Positions 12,430-22,052 of a stretch of 34,718 nucleotides of DNA are shown piece by piece. How positions within the stretch are numbered: the stretch's first letter is position 1; each line of letters opens with the position of its first letter. Source of the stretch: Saccoglossus kowalevskii. Lineage: Eukaryota > Hemichordata > Enteropneusta > Harrimaniidae. The notes under the pieces were generated by a model, which was not told the DNA's origin, made no database searches, and saw only the letters and a list, made by a program, of their open reading frames with translations. The stretch spans positions 121,581 through 156,298 of the forward strand of contig NW_003143820.1 of assembly GCF_000003605.2 (NCBI RefSeq), written 5' to 3'. The position numbers and the translations under genes are program-made.

Positions 12430-12617
12430 TTGTCATTATTTGCATTTAAACTGACGACGACAAGCCCTAAGATTGCCAATGACGAAATTGACGTCACGTG
12501 TTCGATTCGTACCCATGCACCAAAGAACGACGGAATTTGCTTGCGATACACACAATATAACAACAATTTTGACAACAATAATTCGTATTATTACTTGTAC
12601 CAGGTTTCCACTATTTC
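12430..12617 (+). CDS. Possible internal exon with Cys pair and Asn/Tyr-rich end (weak)
   Basis: An open frame ends with CSIRTHAPKNDGIC, then YTQYNNNFDNNNSYYYLY, and runs into a good donor TTC|GTAAGTTG at 12618. The Asn/Tyr-rich end recalls the linker exons of the two membrane-protein genes in this window. Against it, no convincing acceptor is visible on the 5' side (candidate AAG near 12465 is weak), no partner exon was found, and low-complexity AAC/AAT runs can arise by chance. The composite TGACGTCACGTG (CRE plus E-box) at about 12490 may instead mark a regulatory site. Confidence 0.2.
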
Positions 12618-12673
12618 GTAAGTTGACCATACACAATTCACTAAGCAGTGCAGCAAGATGTTTGATTCAGTAA

Positions 12674-15524
12674 GTTATTTAAATCACTTTATTCAATTTT
12701 TGGGAAGATACAAGGCCTTACATTAGCCAATAAGCTGACTAGATTTAGACTATATATTACACACTACACTACATACTTACAGTGGCATGTTTACATTCCC
12801 TTAGTTACAATGTAAAAACTTCTGTAACAATTTATAATTACTTTTATAGGAGTCAATGCTTTCATTGGGAGTTTACACAAATTGCGTTTTAACCGATCAG
12901 AGAGTAGTTTATTCGTTGACGACGTTAGCTAATTCTAACCAACTGTCGGTTATCGAAAAAACTGCCAAAATTAGCTTTCAAAGGTCTATTGCTAAAGCTT
13001 CTATTAGCAGGAAACCCATATTTATTAAATAGACTTTGACAAGTTCTTGATTTATATCTTTTTAAATCGGTGATGTTGCAGACGACACTTTCCTCACTTT
13101 TTTCATTATTTAAAGCGCAGTGGTCGTCGCGCAGCGCGTGTTCGAATTTCATGTAAATAAACAATGTATTTTACACGCGTTGTATACGTCGCTATGAGTC
13201 CCATATCGAACAGGACGCGGCACGACGACTGCCGCCCTTTAACATACTAGTACTCGGCGTCGGCTCTCTGTGTCGGCTGACTGAGGTTTAAAGTCAACAT
13301 TAGGTATGCGCCGTCGATTCCATTCCATGGGGGAATTAAATAAAATGTACTGCTTACTTTTATTTAGTTTTGACCACACTGTCCAAACAGATCTGAATAC
13401 CGTACTAATGCGTCACGCATGTCTGGCAGAGTATAATGACCCGCATTCACGGTATCAAACAAAGTAGTACACAACTACCTTAAAGGTTGGGACATGAATT
13501 ACAAATCGCTAAGAAAAATCTAGTGCAACAGCGCTATTGTACAATAACTCGGATCTGGAAATCAAACAATGCAGTATACACGTAAACAATTAATTCAATC
13601 CAATTGATTACGTTATATGACGTTTTTTTATTTTATTTTTTTATTGCATTCAAATTCTTTTATAACTCTAGCGAGAAGTTTTTCTATTGAATATTTTCAA
13701 TTTCAAATAGGTCCAATCTGTCGTATCCTAATTACAAAGACTCTGAAGTGTCCGAAAATTTGATAATTCATAATCTTCATAGTGATAGTGTGCTGATTGA
13801 GACTTTGGTCAAAATACTATCTGACAGTACCACCCTGATAAGTGTCCTATTATATTTTCTAATAACAAAATAACACTAGAAGCACATAAATGAAACCCCT
13901 TGGGGGAAATTACCCAATCTTGAAATACATCTCACTGGAAAACGTCATAATAGGTTAGAAAAGTTTCTAGGTGTTCAACGTGCTTTTTTGAAGAATACTG
14001 CAAAATGGAACAAAAACAAACCCATTCACTGCTATCGATTGATGAACGAAACTCGCATACTTAAAGTACAAGTTCAAGGATATTGTGCGACCAAAGTACT
14101 TGGACAACACATTTCAACATTTCAACACAAGGTCGTGTCGGTGAAAGTAAGATACATGGGCCATAAAACTATACAGCCAAGATGTGATATCAGGTTAAGT
14201 AAGCACATGATCGACATGTGTCACCGGAATACACTCATCTATACTATACTTCAATTATCCATACAAACTACACGACAAGCATGAAATGCGGTATGCGGTG
14301 GTTGCAGTACCCAGGAGCCACACGCGTTTATTACAGGTATCCCCCCTTACATATGTAAATACACACGAAATAGTTGATAATCGACCGCCCAGGAAAAACC
14401 AGATATAAAAACCCGTCATGGGAGAAACACGTCTGGAAACTTGTACCCGACGCAATGCCAGATGTACCTAGGGGTGGATGTCGGGCGTCATCCATATTAA
14501 GAAAAATGTATATTTATAAAAATAAATAAAATAAAACATCGCGAGTTGTTGACTGAATACAATAGAGTACCCTTTCTACTATATATACTCATGAGCACCT
14601 GACTACTTAGCCAATAACCAATCGGAGCAGGTGAAATCCCACCTGTTTAATTTACATACGAATAGATAGCAATTATCTGCTAATCTACGGAACGCAGATA
14701 ATTTATCATTCTGAAATATAATCAAATAATATCTGTCATCTGAGATCATAGGTGTAACAGTTTTACAAAATTTAATCACAAGCACATTATATTTGTCAAA
14801 TTGTATTTTGAAACGGGAAAATGTATATCATATAGCTAGAAGAGATTATTTCAGTGAAGGTGTGAACAATTGGTGATGGCAAAAATAAAATCATCTTTTT
14901 TGTCCTATAGTCTGGAGGAAAGCGGTTGCTATAAGCAAAACGGATTCTATAAACCATGATCTCAAATTCAGCTTTATATAATATTGGATTATACTAGTAC
15001 TAACTTAGGATGAGCATCAACAATATAATGAGATAAAAACGAATTCTGCTAGTTCCAGGTCTAATCCTAATAAATCAAGTGGATCCAATTCAATAACTGG
15101 TACACACATTCGTGCTGTAACATGTCTTGAGTTTTTAACTTAGCATTCGCAATAACATTCTGAATACAGCTTTCTTTTAAATTATAATCCGACGATTTGT
15201 TTTTGAATCGGTTCGATTACATGTAGATTGGTAATTTGCATACGTAATAGTGTCATGCATTTCTGAACTTATAGCTCGGCCAGGTATCAAGGTTTGGCGG
15301 TAAATGAGAATTCCCTCTCAGCTATTGACGTAGTTGTCCAAACTGCATTCAAACCACATGACTTTCGTTAATGTATATATAAACCCTTTTTATAAGGGAT
15401 TTGGTTGGGATGGCATAACAGACGTGAACGATTGAAGAATAAATCGTCGACATGTGATATGCAAGACAATGCATTGACTTGTACCTTAGGCTTCAGGCAT
15501 TACTATAACTAATTTTGATACGGA
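12674..15524. other. Non-coding stretch, one unexplained stop-free interval
   Basis: The plus frame from 13880 to 14284 has no stop for about 134 codons, but its first ATG is far inside and no family is recognised. A TATAAAA word at about 14404 and a TATATAAA word near 15374 have no gene clearly attached. The rest is A+T-rich DNA without assigned features. Confidence 0.4.
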
Positions 15525-15660
15525 CACACGGGGTCACTGATCCCGGATATGTATTGAATGTCACCATAACAACCGTTTGTTTATGTCGAGTGTTTTTTTA
15601 ATGCAACCATATTACTGAAGCGTGAACATTTTACACGTATTTACTCGGCAAACAATGAAC
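15525..15660 (+). repeat. Third copy of the AACCGTTTGTTTAT repeat family
   Basis: Same orientation and word order as the two copies near 12 kb: CACTGATCCCGGATATGTAT at the start, CAACCGTTTGTTTATGTCGA in the middle, GAAGCGTGAACA and CTCGGCAAACAATGAAC at the end. It lies about 0.85 kb upstream of the Cys-tail gene. Confidence 0.5.
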
Positions 15661-16513
15661 TCTCATTGCATGATTCATGAAACTGATTTTTCCCTATTAC
15701 ACTAAACAGCTACATCGCTAGACTTACATTACCAAGGTAGAAATGTTAAATGTTTAACAAGTTGCCAAAACACAACATCAAAAGATAGTGTTTTCAATAG
15801 GGTGTTTAGACTATGGGCAAGGGCTGAAACGTCCATGTAAGCCATTCGTCCCATACTTCAATCATTGACGTGACAAGCAAATTTCGTATAAGGTACAGCC
15901 AAAAATAAAAAAAAATAATCTGAAGTTGGAATACAATCATTTATGGTTTATTTGTTCAGTTTAAGTAGGAAAAAATAAACGTTGACAAATGCGAGTTCTT
16001 CTGAAATCGGCGATGTTGGTTTCCTGCCTTCTGTCGTTACTCATAAATTCGAAGTCATTGGTGCGGACATACTCGTACTGATTTAAAAGCTAAATAAATG
16101 ACACCAGACATACTCGTAAGTGCGCAGGCGCAACACAAACAAGCAGTAGCACTGTAACAAACAACATATTTTCTGGAAGCAGAAGCAGCGTTGTGATTGA
16201 GAGGTGTAACGAAGTTGAAATTTTTCTTCAATCGGAAATTTGCCGACGTTATCACTCACGGTTATTTTTATTAAGTGAAAGGTATGGATTATGAAAATAT
16301 TGTCAAATATTAACATATTCAGTGACATAGCCGCACGCGTCGGGAGGTAGTGCATTCGAATAGCGCTCAAACACCAGCGATTTGAGTGCGCCCTCTATCG
16401 AGCTCATGTTATCACCCAAGACTTTCATTCGCTATCCGTGTGCTATGTAATAAACTACTCCACATCAATACCTAATAATTTTGTTTTATTTTAATTTTCA
16501 TCATTCAACAAGG

Positions 16514-18037
16514 ATGGCGATAATTAATGTGATGAATGTATTAATGGTGTATGTTTGGTTTCTCGGGGCATATGCATTTAATCCAAGAGGTAGGTATCAA
16601 ACAGTAGAACGATGACGTCATTACAAACTAAGAAGTGTATACTAGTAAATGTGCGTGTTCCTGTAAGTAAAATAAATATAACTCTCTTCTCTGTTTTCTT
16701 GTGAGTAACAATTATTTTTATGGTGTCGTTTCCACAGACAATATAAATGAAAATACTAATATTAATTACTACAATGATAGCGACGACAGTGGTCTTGGAG
16801 GTAAGTGTACACTTACATAAATTTGAAAAATAGTTGTGAACTATTAAATCCCATCATGAAATAGTGCAATATTATTCTTCGGTAAAAAAATCGAAAATCT
16901 GTTTTTGCGTTCTTCATTTATGCTGTTCATGAAGTCAGATATATATCACTGCAACAATGTTTGAAACAAAATGAAGGAATATGTATACGTATATATTTGT
17001 ATTTGGTGAACGTGGTGCAAGGCATGTTAATTACTGGGTCTCGGTTATTTTTCTCCCATCAATAATGTGCGGGTCTAATTAATTAACTAATAGACTTGGC
17101 TGAATTCCAACTTTGTAGTCAAACTAAGGTAACCGTTGTTCCTTCGAATAATGTATCTGTGTTGTAACTCTGGAGGGCGCGATATGGAATGTTTCTAGAT
17201 CATTAAACTAAACATATAAATCCACCCATAATCATTTTAATACAAGAACAATTCTAGGACAGTTTTACGGTGTATCTGTTACAAGTACAGTTACTTTAAT
17301 AACTTTGAACTTAAATTTGTTAATTACAATACGTTACGTTCACCTTTCACTGTGACGTCATACAACATTTTGGTTGAGAAAATATCAGTATTATTCAGGT
17401 CAATAAGGGTATATTATTGAAAAACGACGATTTTTGTTTATAATGTCTTCTAATTGTATATCTGATTTATCGTCGAAACATCTAGGGTTAAGAGCGCTCT
17501 CTATACGAGTCAAGATTACCCCAACTTCATCGACATGGCGTTAGTAAATGTAAATTATGTCATATTGGACCCACTAGTTTTGACAATTTCACTCACCTCA
17601 TAAAATTGTGCATAACCTTGCGCGACCTTTTAAGACAATATCCATACATATTAAGTAGCTAATTTGCATACTGGTTCCAATAAATATAATTTTTCATTGA
17701 CTATATGTCATGATCACTGTTTGTAGATACAAGTTTAGTTGTGTATTTAGCATTAAAATGGTTATTACTTAATGTATGGGTTAATGTGGCACCATTTGGA
17801 AAAAAACATTCAAATTAAATATTTGATCCTTAATTTGTGTAATATGATTCTAATTGTTTTGTTTTCACTCAGTTATTTTATTATTGTTCTTTTTTTTTAA
17901 TTTTAGTACTGGAACTTATTGGAATTATTATTGGAGTAATCGGCGCAGTTTCTCTGAGTATTGGCATATTTTGTTGCTGTTACTGCGAATGCTGCAATTG
18001 TTGCAAAACAGACAATACTGTCAATGTCGTCTACTGA
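16514..18037 (+). CDS. Small predicted type I membrane protein with Asn-rich linker and Cys-cluster tail
   Basis: Three exons: 16514-16589, 16738-16800 and 17907-18037, with junctions AGAG|GTAGGT, TCCACAG|, GGAG|GTAAGT, TTTTAG|; both introns phase 1 (148 and 1106 bp); 89 residues. Residues 1-21 are a signal peptide (MAIINVMNVLMVYVWFLGAYA). Residues 26-46, exactly exon 2, form an Asn/Asp-rich ectodomain with one N-glycosylation sequon (NDS at 38-40) and YYNDSDD. Residues about 48-68 are one membrane helix rich in Ile/Gly. The juxtamembrane tail is CCCYCECCNCC (69-79), then KTDNTVNVVY. The cysteine block suggests palmitoylation and recalls the layout of Shisa/CYYR1/VOPP1-type adaptors, but homology is not shown. 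The start context AAGGATGG is good. Neighbours in the DNA are repeats; exon structure matches the TSP1 gene 7 kb upstream. Possible ATTAAA poly(A) signal at 18247. Confidence 0.75.
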
Positions 18038-18513
18038 CGAAGTGTTTTTGGTCCATATCATTGGCACTTATACTACAGACTAATACTACTACTAACACTT
18101 TCACTATGTGGTTCGCGTACGTATTGTAAAATTATTAACAGGACAATGTCGTATTATACACTTTTTATACAAGTTCCAGGATGCTTTACAGAAAAAAACA
18201 AACATACAATACATATACAAATATACAAAAGATTAGAAACAAAACCATTAAAAAAACTGTTTAAAAGACATTTTTGAGATTTTTTATTAAATATGTGTGC
18301 CGTAATTTTAATGGTTAATTGTTCCACAAGTAAGCAGCAGCGACAAAGAAATCACGACAGCCATACATATATTCTCAGTGTTTTACAATTGTCATTACGT
18401 GTGGTAGTGTAGTTGTAGCTGTGCTGTGATCGAGCAATGTGCTGATTGGCACTTTACGATTAGTTGTTCACGTAACATGTATAAGTTTAATTGATTGATT
18501 ACTGTACGTTTAC

Positions 18514-18599
18514 AACGGGAGTGTCGTCACCTGCGCTTATTTGTAAACAATGACACGCTATGGCCATCTGACGCATGCGCAGGTGACGACTCTCCCGCT
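18514..18599. mobile_element. 86-bp MITE with TTAA-type target site (copy 1)
   Basis: The left arm from 18516, CGGGAGTGTCGTCACCTGCG, pairs with the right arm ending at 18597 with one mismatch over 21 bp. TTAA follows at 18600-18603, and a mutated TTAC precedes at 18510-18513. The interior TTGTAAACAA...CTATGGCC...TCTG matches the longer copy at 26975-27130, from which about 70 bp on the left side are missing here. A TTAA target and short TIRs fit a piggyBac- or Kolobok-type non-autonomous element. Confidence 0.7.
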
Positions 18600-18840
18600 T
18601 TAAGAATCGTCGACTGAAATGTTAAATTAGAGACTGTCTCGGCTTGGTTCCATTATCAAATGTTTGATGACGGCGCATTTAAAGACACGTGGAACAGTAC
18701 CCGTAGAAAGCGACACATTATATGAAGACGAGTAATAAGAAAGGTGAAAGGTAAGAAATACATTTTTTTAAAAACGCAGTGAATAAAGACCCTGTGCAAC
18801 ACGTTTGAAATCTGAGAGCGTATAACGTGGAATTTGACTA

Positions 18841-19153
18841 TCTTCGGGGGCGGAGCTACGTCACAAGACGCTCCACGTTGCTAAGACGCGCACCATCGCA
18901 CCATGTATTTTTATAGGCTCTGCGCGAGCTACTGTGGAACGCCGGTCGAAGAGCCGGTGAAAATAGCTGAGTTCAAGAAAACAACACAAACTCAACTTTG
19001 AAGTAATTCTGAACAACCAAATTTATATATGCTGAACACGCAGGCCTAATCTCAGGGGAGTCTCAACAACTTTCCCAAAGTACCGTTTTCTGGGAGTTTT
19101 CGGCCTTTTTTTCATCGTGATGGTTGCCAGGCGGTGAAAATTCCCGGATGTTC
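18841..19153 (+). repeat. Dispersed direct repeat, copy A
   Basis: It starts CGGGGGCGGAGCTACGTCAC and ends GCGGTGAAAATTCCCGGATG. It shares long words with copy B (21571-21843): CAAGACG, AAGACGCGCACCA, ACTCAACTTTGAAGTAATTC, GGGGAGTCTCAACAA, CCCAAAGTACCGTTTTC. Copy A carries about 40 extra bases, including a CGGTC/GACCGG-like G+C patch. No coding potential. Confidence 0.8.
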
Positions 19154-19306
19154 GTCCCGAGAATTGCAATTGGTTTATCGACAGTTATCGTAATAAATCT
19201 GTAATTTTTTATCAAAGATATATATCAGATATAATTGATTTATGAAAATTCATATTAATGCCGAAACTTAGTCTAGTAGATAATCGGCAACACGTACACT
19301 GCGTAT

Positions 19307-19703
19307 TAGACTGGCGCAGTCGAGGCGATTAATTTGTTTTTGTAGTTTAAATAAAATTAAAAAAATCGCGAAATGGAGGTGTAAGCGCGAAATCACCCCG
19401 ACTGGTTTATTCTGCAGGAATTCATAGCTAATAAATATTCATGAATTGCACGTATTATAATGAGGTGGGCGCGGAAATACGTGCATAATGAGGTCAACAT
19501 GGTAAAGGTCACACTGCAGACCCCATGGCACGTTGAAATTCGAGTTTGTCGTAGNNNNNNNNNNNNNNNNNNNNNNNNNNNNNNNNNNNNNNNNNNNNNN
19601 NNNNNNNNNNNGGTGATTTCGCGATAACACCTCCATTTCGCGATTTTTTTTTATTTTATTTAAACTACAAAAACAAATTAATCGCCCCGACTGCGCCAGT
19701 CTA
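19307..19703. mobile_element. Foldback DNA element with ~91-bp inverted arms and a 9-bp target duplication
   Basis: Left arm 19307-19397 begins TAGACTGGCGCAGTCG. Right arm 19612-19703 is its near-perfect reverse complement, ending CGACTGCGCCAGTCTA. The arms match through the GATTAATTTGTTTTTGTAG and CGCGAAATGGAGGTGT words. The element is flanked by the identical 9-mer ACTGCGTAT at 19298-19306 and 19704-19712, which fixes the boundaries. A 9-bp duplication fits Mutator-like or Merlin-like elements. The centre is unique DNA plus an N gap and has no recognised gene. True length is uncertain because of the gap. Confidence 0.85.
19555..19611. other. Assembly gap (57 N)
   Basis: The N run ends exactly where the right inverted arm of the foldback element begins, which suggests the palindrome disturbed sequencing or assembly. 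Confidence 0.99.
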
Positions 19704-19712
19704 ACTGCGTAT

Positions 19713-20271
19713 GTCTGTTTTAGAGATGCTTGAAACATAAATAATTCATTTGAAGTTCAAGACGTTAGTTCTCTGTCCCGTGAATATTCATTATGTCGAA
19801 AATTATGCATGAAGCATGCTTGGAGAAGACGACCCGCATCGTGAAGATCTATAAATAGCCTCGTGGATATCGGGCCCACGAAAGTATTCAACTTAGCGCT
19901 TTGCTCCTCGGTCGCTGGCCCGTATTTGGATATGCTTGATATTTTAGTGCCCATAAATAACCTTGTATTGCAAGCCTCATCGTGCTATGAGGACCAGAAT
20001 AGTGAGCTATGCAATAATGTCCTTGTTGATGTCGTCAGAAGCACACAGACACCATTCTGCATTGCGAACGTTCAAATAAATGACAGAAAACGAGTATTTT
20101 AACTAGAAAATAAAAAAAATATATTTTTAGTTGAAGTTGAAGGTATATGATAAAACCTTAATGAACTGAATATAGATATATCTGCTCGCGGTTGTACAAC
20201 TAACGTATACTTGCAAGTTCGGGCACGATATCTAGCCACAATAGCCGTATCCAGTTCTTACGTATTATTAC
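19713..20271. other. Unassigned stretch right of the foldback element
   Basis: Both strands are open for about 65-80 codons between 19757 and 20102. Neither frame begins with a well-placed ATG plus splice signals or shows a known family. The segment 19850-20050 has richer G+C than its surroundings and could be an old repeat. Confidence 0.3.
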
Positions 20272-20274
20272 GGT

Positions 20275-20742
20275 GCATTCGTCTGAAAATTCAAATTAAT
20301 TATTCATTAGCTTCATTTTATTAAATATATTGAATATGTTTCTAGAATTTAAGATGAGAACCCGATTTAGTTGAAGCATACTTGTAGCAAGCGCCCTCTA
20401 CGTTGAACTAAATTAATAGTCGTTAGGTTATTCAGTTTACACGAACGTTCGACTTTGGCTGTTTCGTCTGTCTCTGTCCTATGAAAAATATTCGATATTA
20501 TAACACTAATACGTAAATACGTTGCATTCGTCTGAATATTCCAAAAGATATTCTTTAGCTTCATTTTATCAAATATATTCGATATGTTTCAAGAATAAAA
20601 GATGAGGACCCGATTTAGTTAAAGCATACTTGTAGCAAGCGCCCTCTACGTTGAAATAAATTAATAGTCGCGAGGATACTCAGTCTACACGAACGTTCGT
20701 CTTTCTCTGTCCTTTGAAAAACATTCGATATTATTAGATTTA
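20275..20742 (+). repeat. Tandem duplication of a ~249-bp unit (two diverged copies)
   Basis: GCATTCGTCTGAA recurs at 20275 and 20524. Downstream words repeat in register: TTAGCTTCATTTTAT, AGATGAG-ACCCGATTTAGTT, GCATACTTGTAGCAAGCGCC, AATTAATAGTCG, CACGAACGTTCG, CATTCGATATTA or a near form. Each copy contains GCGCCCTCTACG, a word seen at the ends of some invertebrate repeats. Confidence 0.85.
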
Positions 20743-20798
20743 TATATTTATATATGTTATATTAGTACCAATAAATAATTATTTAAAATGCGAAGGCA

Positions 20799-21251
20799 AT
20801 GTCTCGTGGATATTCTACCAGAGCGGCAGGCGGAGCACTTGAGGTACTCGTAAGTCTGCTTACAATAACAATGTTGCATAGTATGAACACATCAGTTTTC
20901 AATTCCGTATTTATAAATTCCTTAAAAAATGACGTTTTAAGTTGTAGCGACTGGAGTTCAGAACTTCTGAGCCCCCTTTAGCCAATCATCAAAATAACTG
21001 AATTTTTACACACAAATTCCCCAAATTAGTTTTAAATATGTATACCAATCTTGGTCATGTGACTCATTGTTCTATTCGTTGGTTTATTTTAGGAAATCCA
21101 TACATGTCTCGTTGCCTTTATGCTAATTGTAAACCGGCCATATGGAGAGTGTAATTTTTACAGTTGCATTCATATGCTAAGTGTAATTTCTACAGATAAG
21201 AGTGGCATATTTTGTATTGTAAATCAGGTCCTGCACCTTGACTTGGAGTGA
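20799..21251 (+). CDS. Candidate two-exon small protein (unrecognised)
   Basis: Exon 20799-20849 starts MSRGYSTRAAGGALEVL and meets a consensus donor CTC|GTAAGTCTG in phase 0. An acceptor GTTTATTTTAG ends at 21092, and phase-0 reading stays open for 52 codons (EIHTCLVAFMLIVNRPYGEC ... VNQVLHLDLE) to TGA at 21249-21251, giving 69 residues. Exon 2 has four cysteines and a hydrophobic start but no recognised domain. Matching phases and good splice sites support it; small size, A+T-rich context and lack of family are against it. It may be chance, or the first exons of a gene spliced differently. Confidence 0.25.
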
Positions 21252-21329
21252 GCAGCTTTAGTCGTAGTGTAACCTCTAGATTTGACGAGGAGGTAGACTT
21301 CTTCTTCAAGTATTGAAAACGTTGGCCAA

Positions 21330-21390
21330 GTACAGGGGATTAGAACCCACAACATCAACGACAGTAGGTAGATCTTTTAGCTCCTGAGGT
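21330..21390 (-). repeat. Degenerate tRNA-derived (SINE-like) remnant
   Basis: The minus strand reads GGAGCTAAAAGATC, then GTTGTGGGTTCTAATCCCC. The latter is one mismatch from a Pol III B box (GGTTCRANNCC), placed about 50 bases after an A-box-like stretch. No full cloverleaf folds, so this is not called a tRNA gene. Confidence 0.3.
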
Positions 21391-21570
21391 GTTGGTTTTC
21401 CGATGGAGGTTTTTGAAGAATAGTCATGTCTATGTCAAATGTTTTGTTTTGAATTATTCATGAGCAAATGACGAAGCATACAATACATCTTTTGTATATA
21501 TATTAACATACGTTAAATGCTTCGCACTAGTTTAGCGTCTTTTTAACACACTCCAACTCGTGCGATTAAC

Positions 21571-21843
21571 AATCCTCGGGGGCGGAGCTACGTCACAAGA
21601 CGTTCCAGGTTGCAAAGACGCGCACCACTGTACCACGTATTTCTATGGGCTCTTCTATGGGTGAAATTCGAGAAAACAGAAACTCAACTTTGAAGTAATT
21701 CTAAAAAAATAAAATTTATATGCGTTACATACGCAGGGGTAATCTTATTACACTGTTTAGGGGAGTCTCAACAATCATCCCAAAGTACCGTTTTCGGCCT
21801 TTGTTTTCATGGTTGCCATGCGGTGAAAATGCCCTGATGTTCA
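21571..21843 (+). repeat. Dispersed direct repeat, copy B
   Basis: Second copy of the family at 18841-19153, same strand, about 2.7 kb downstream. It starts CTCGGGGGCGGAGCTACGTC and ends GCGGTGAAAATGCCCTGATG. It is shorter in the middle than copy A. Both copies keep an Sp1-like GGGGCGG box beside a TACGTCAC half-CRE. Confidence 0.8.
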
Positions 21844-22026
21844 CCTTAGAATACATACATATCTGTGTAATTTCTTTGAAAGAACCTTTTCATAAGTAAA
21901 TGGCGCCCTCAGTCAACAATAAATAGAATTAGTGGTTGGTGAAAAGCTTGATGAGTCACGTGCAGCTATTGGCTAAGCTTGTCGTATACATACATTCAAA
22001 TGAGTATAGAAACCATTGGTGCTGAA

Positions 22027-22052
22027 GGGTATATTGGGGGTGGGGGGTGGGG
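22027..22052 (+). other. G-quadruplex-capable motif
   Basis: Four G runs (GGG, GGGGG, GGGGGG, GGGG) with loops of 6, 1 and 1 bases satisfy the usual G3+ pattern on the plus strand. The surrounding region has no recognised gene. Confidence 0.5.

Noticed and set aside
19439-19738. 99-codon minus frame across the N gap
   Set aside because: It runs through unknown bases and the inverted arm of a foldback element.
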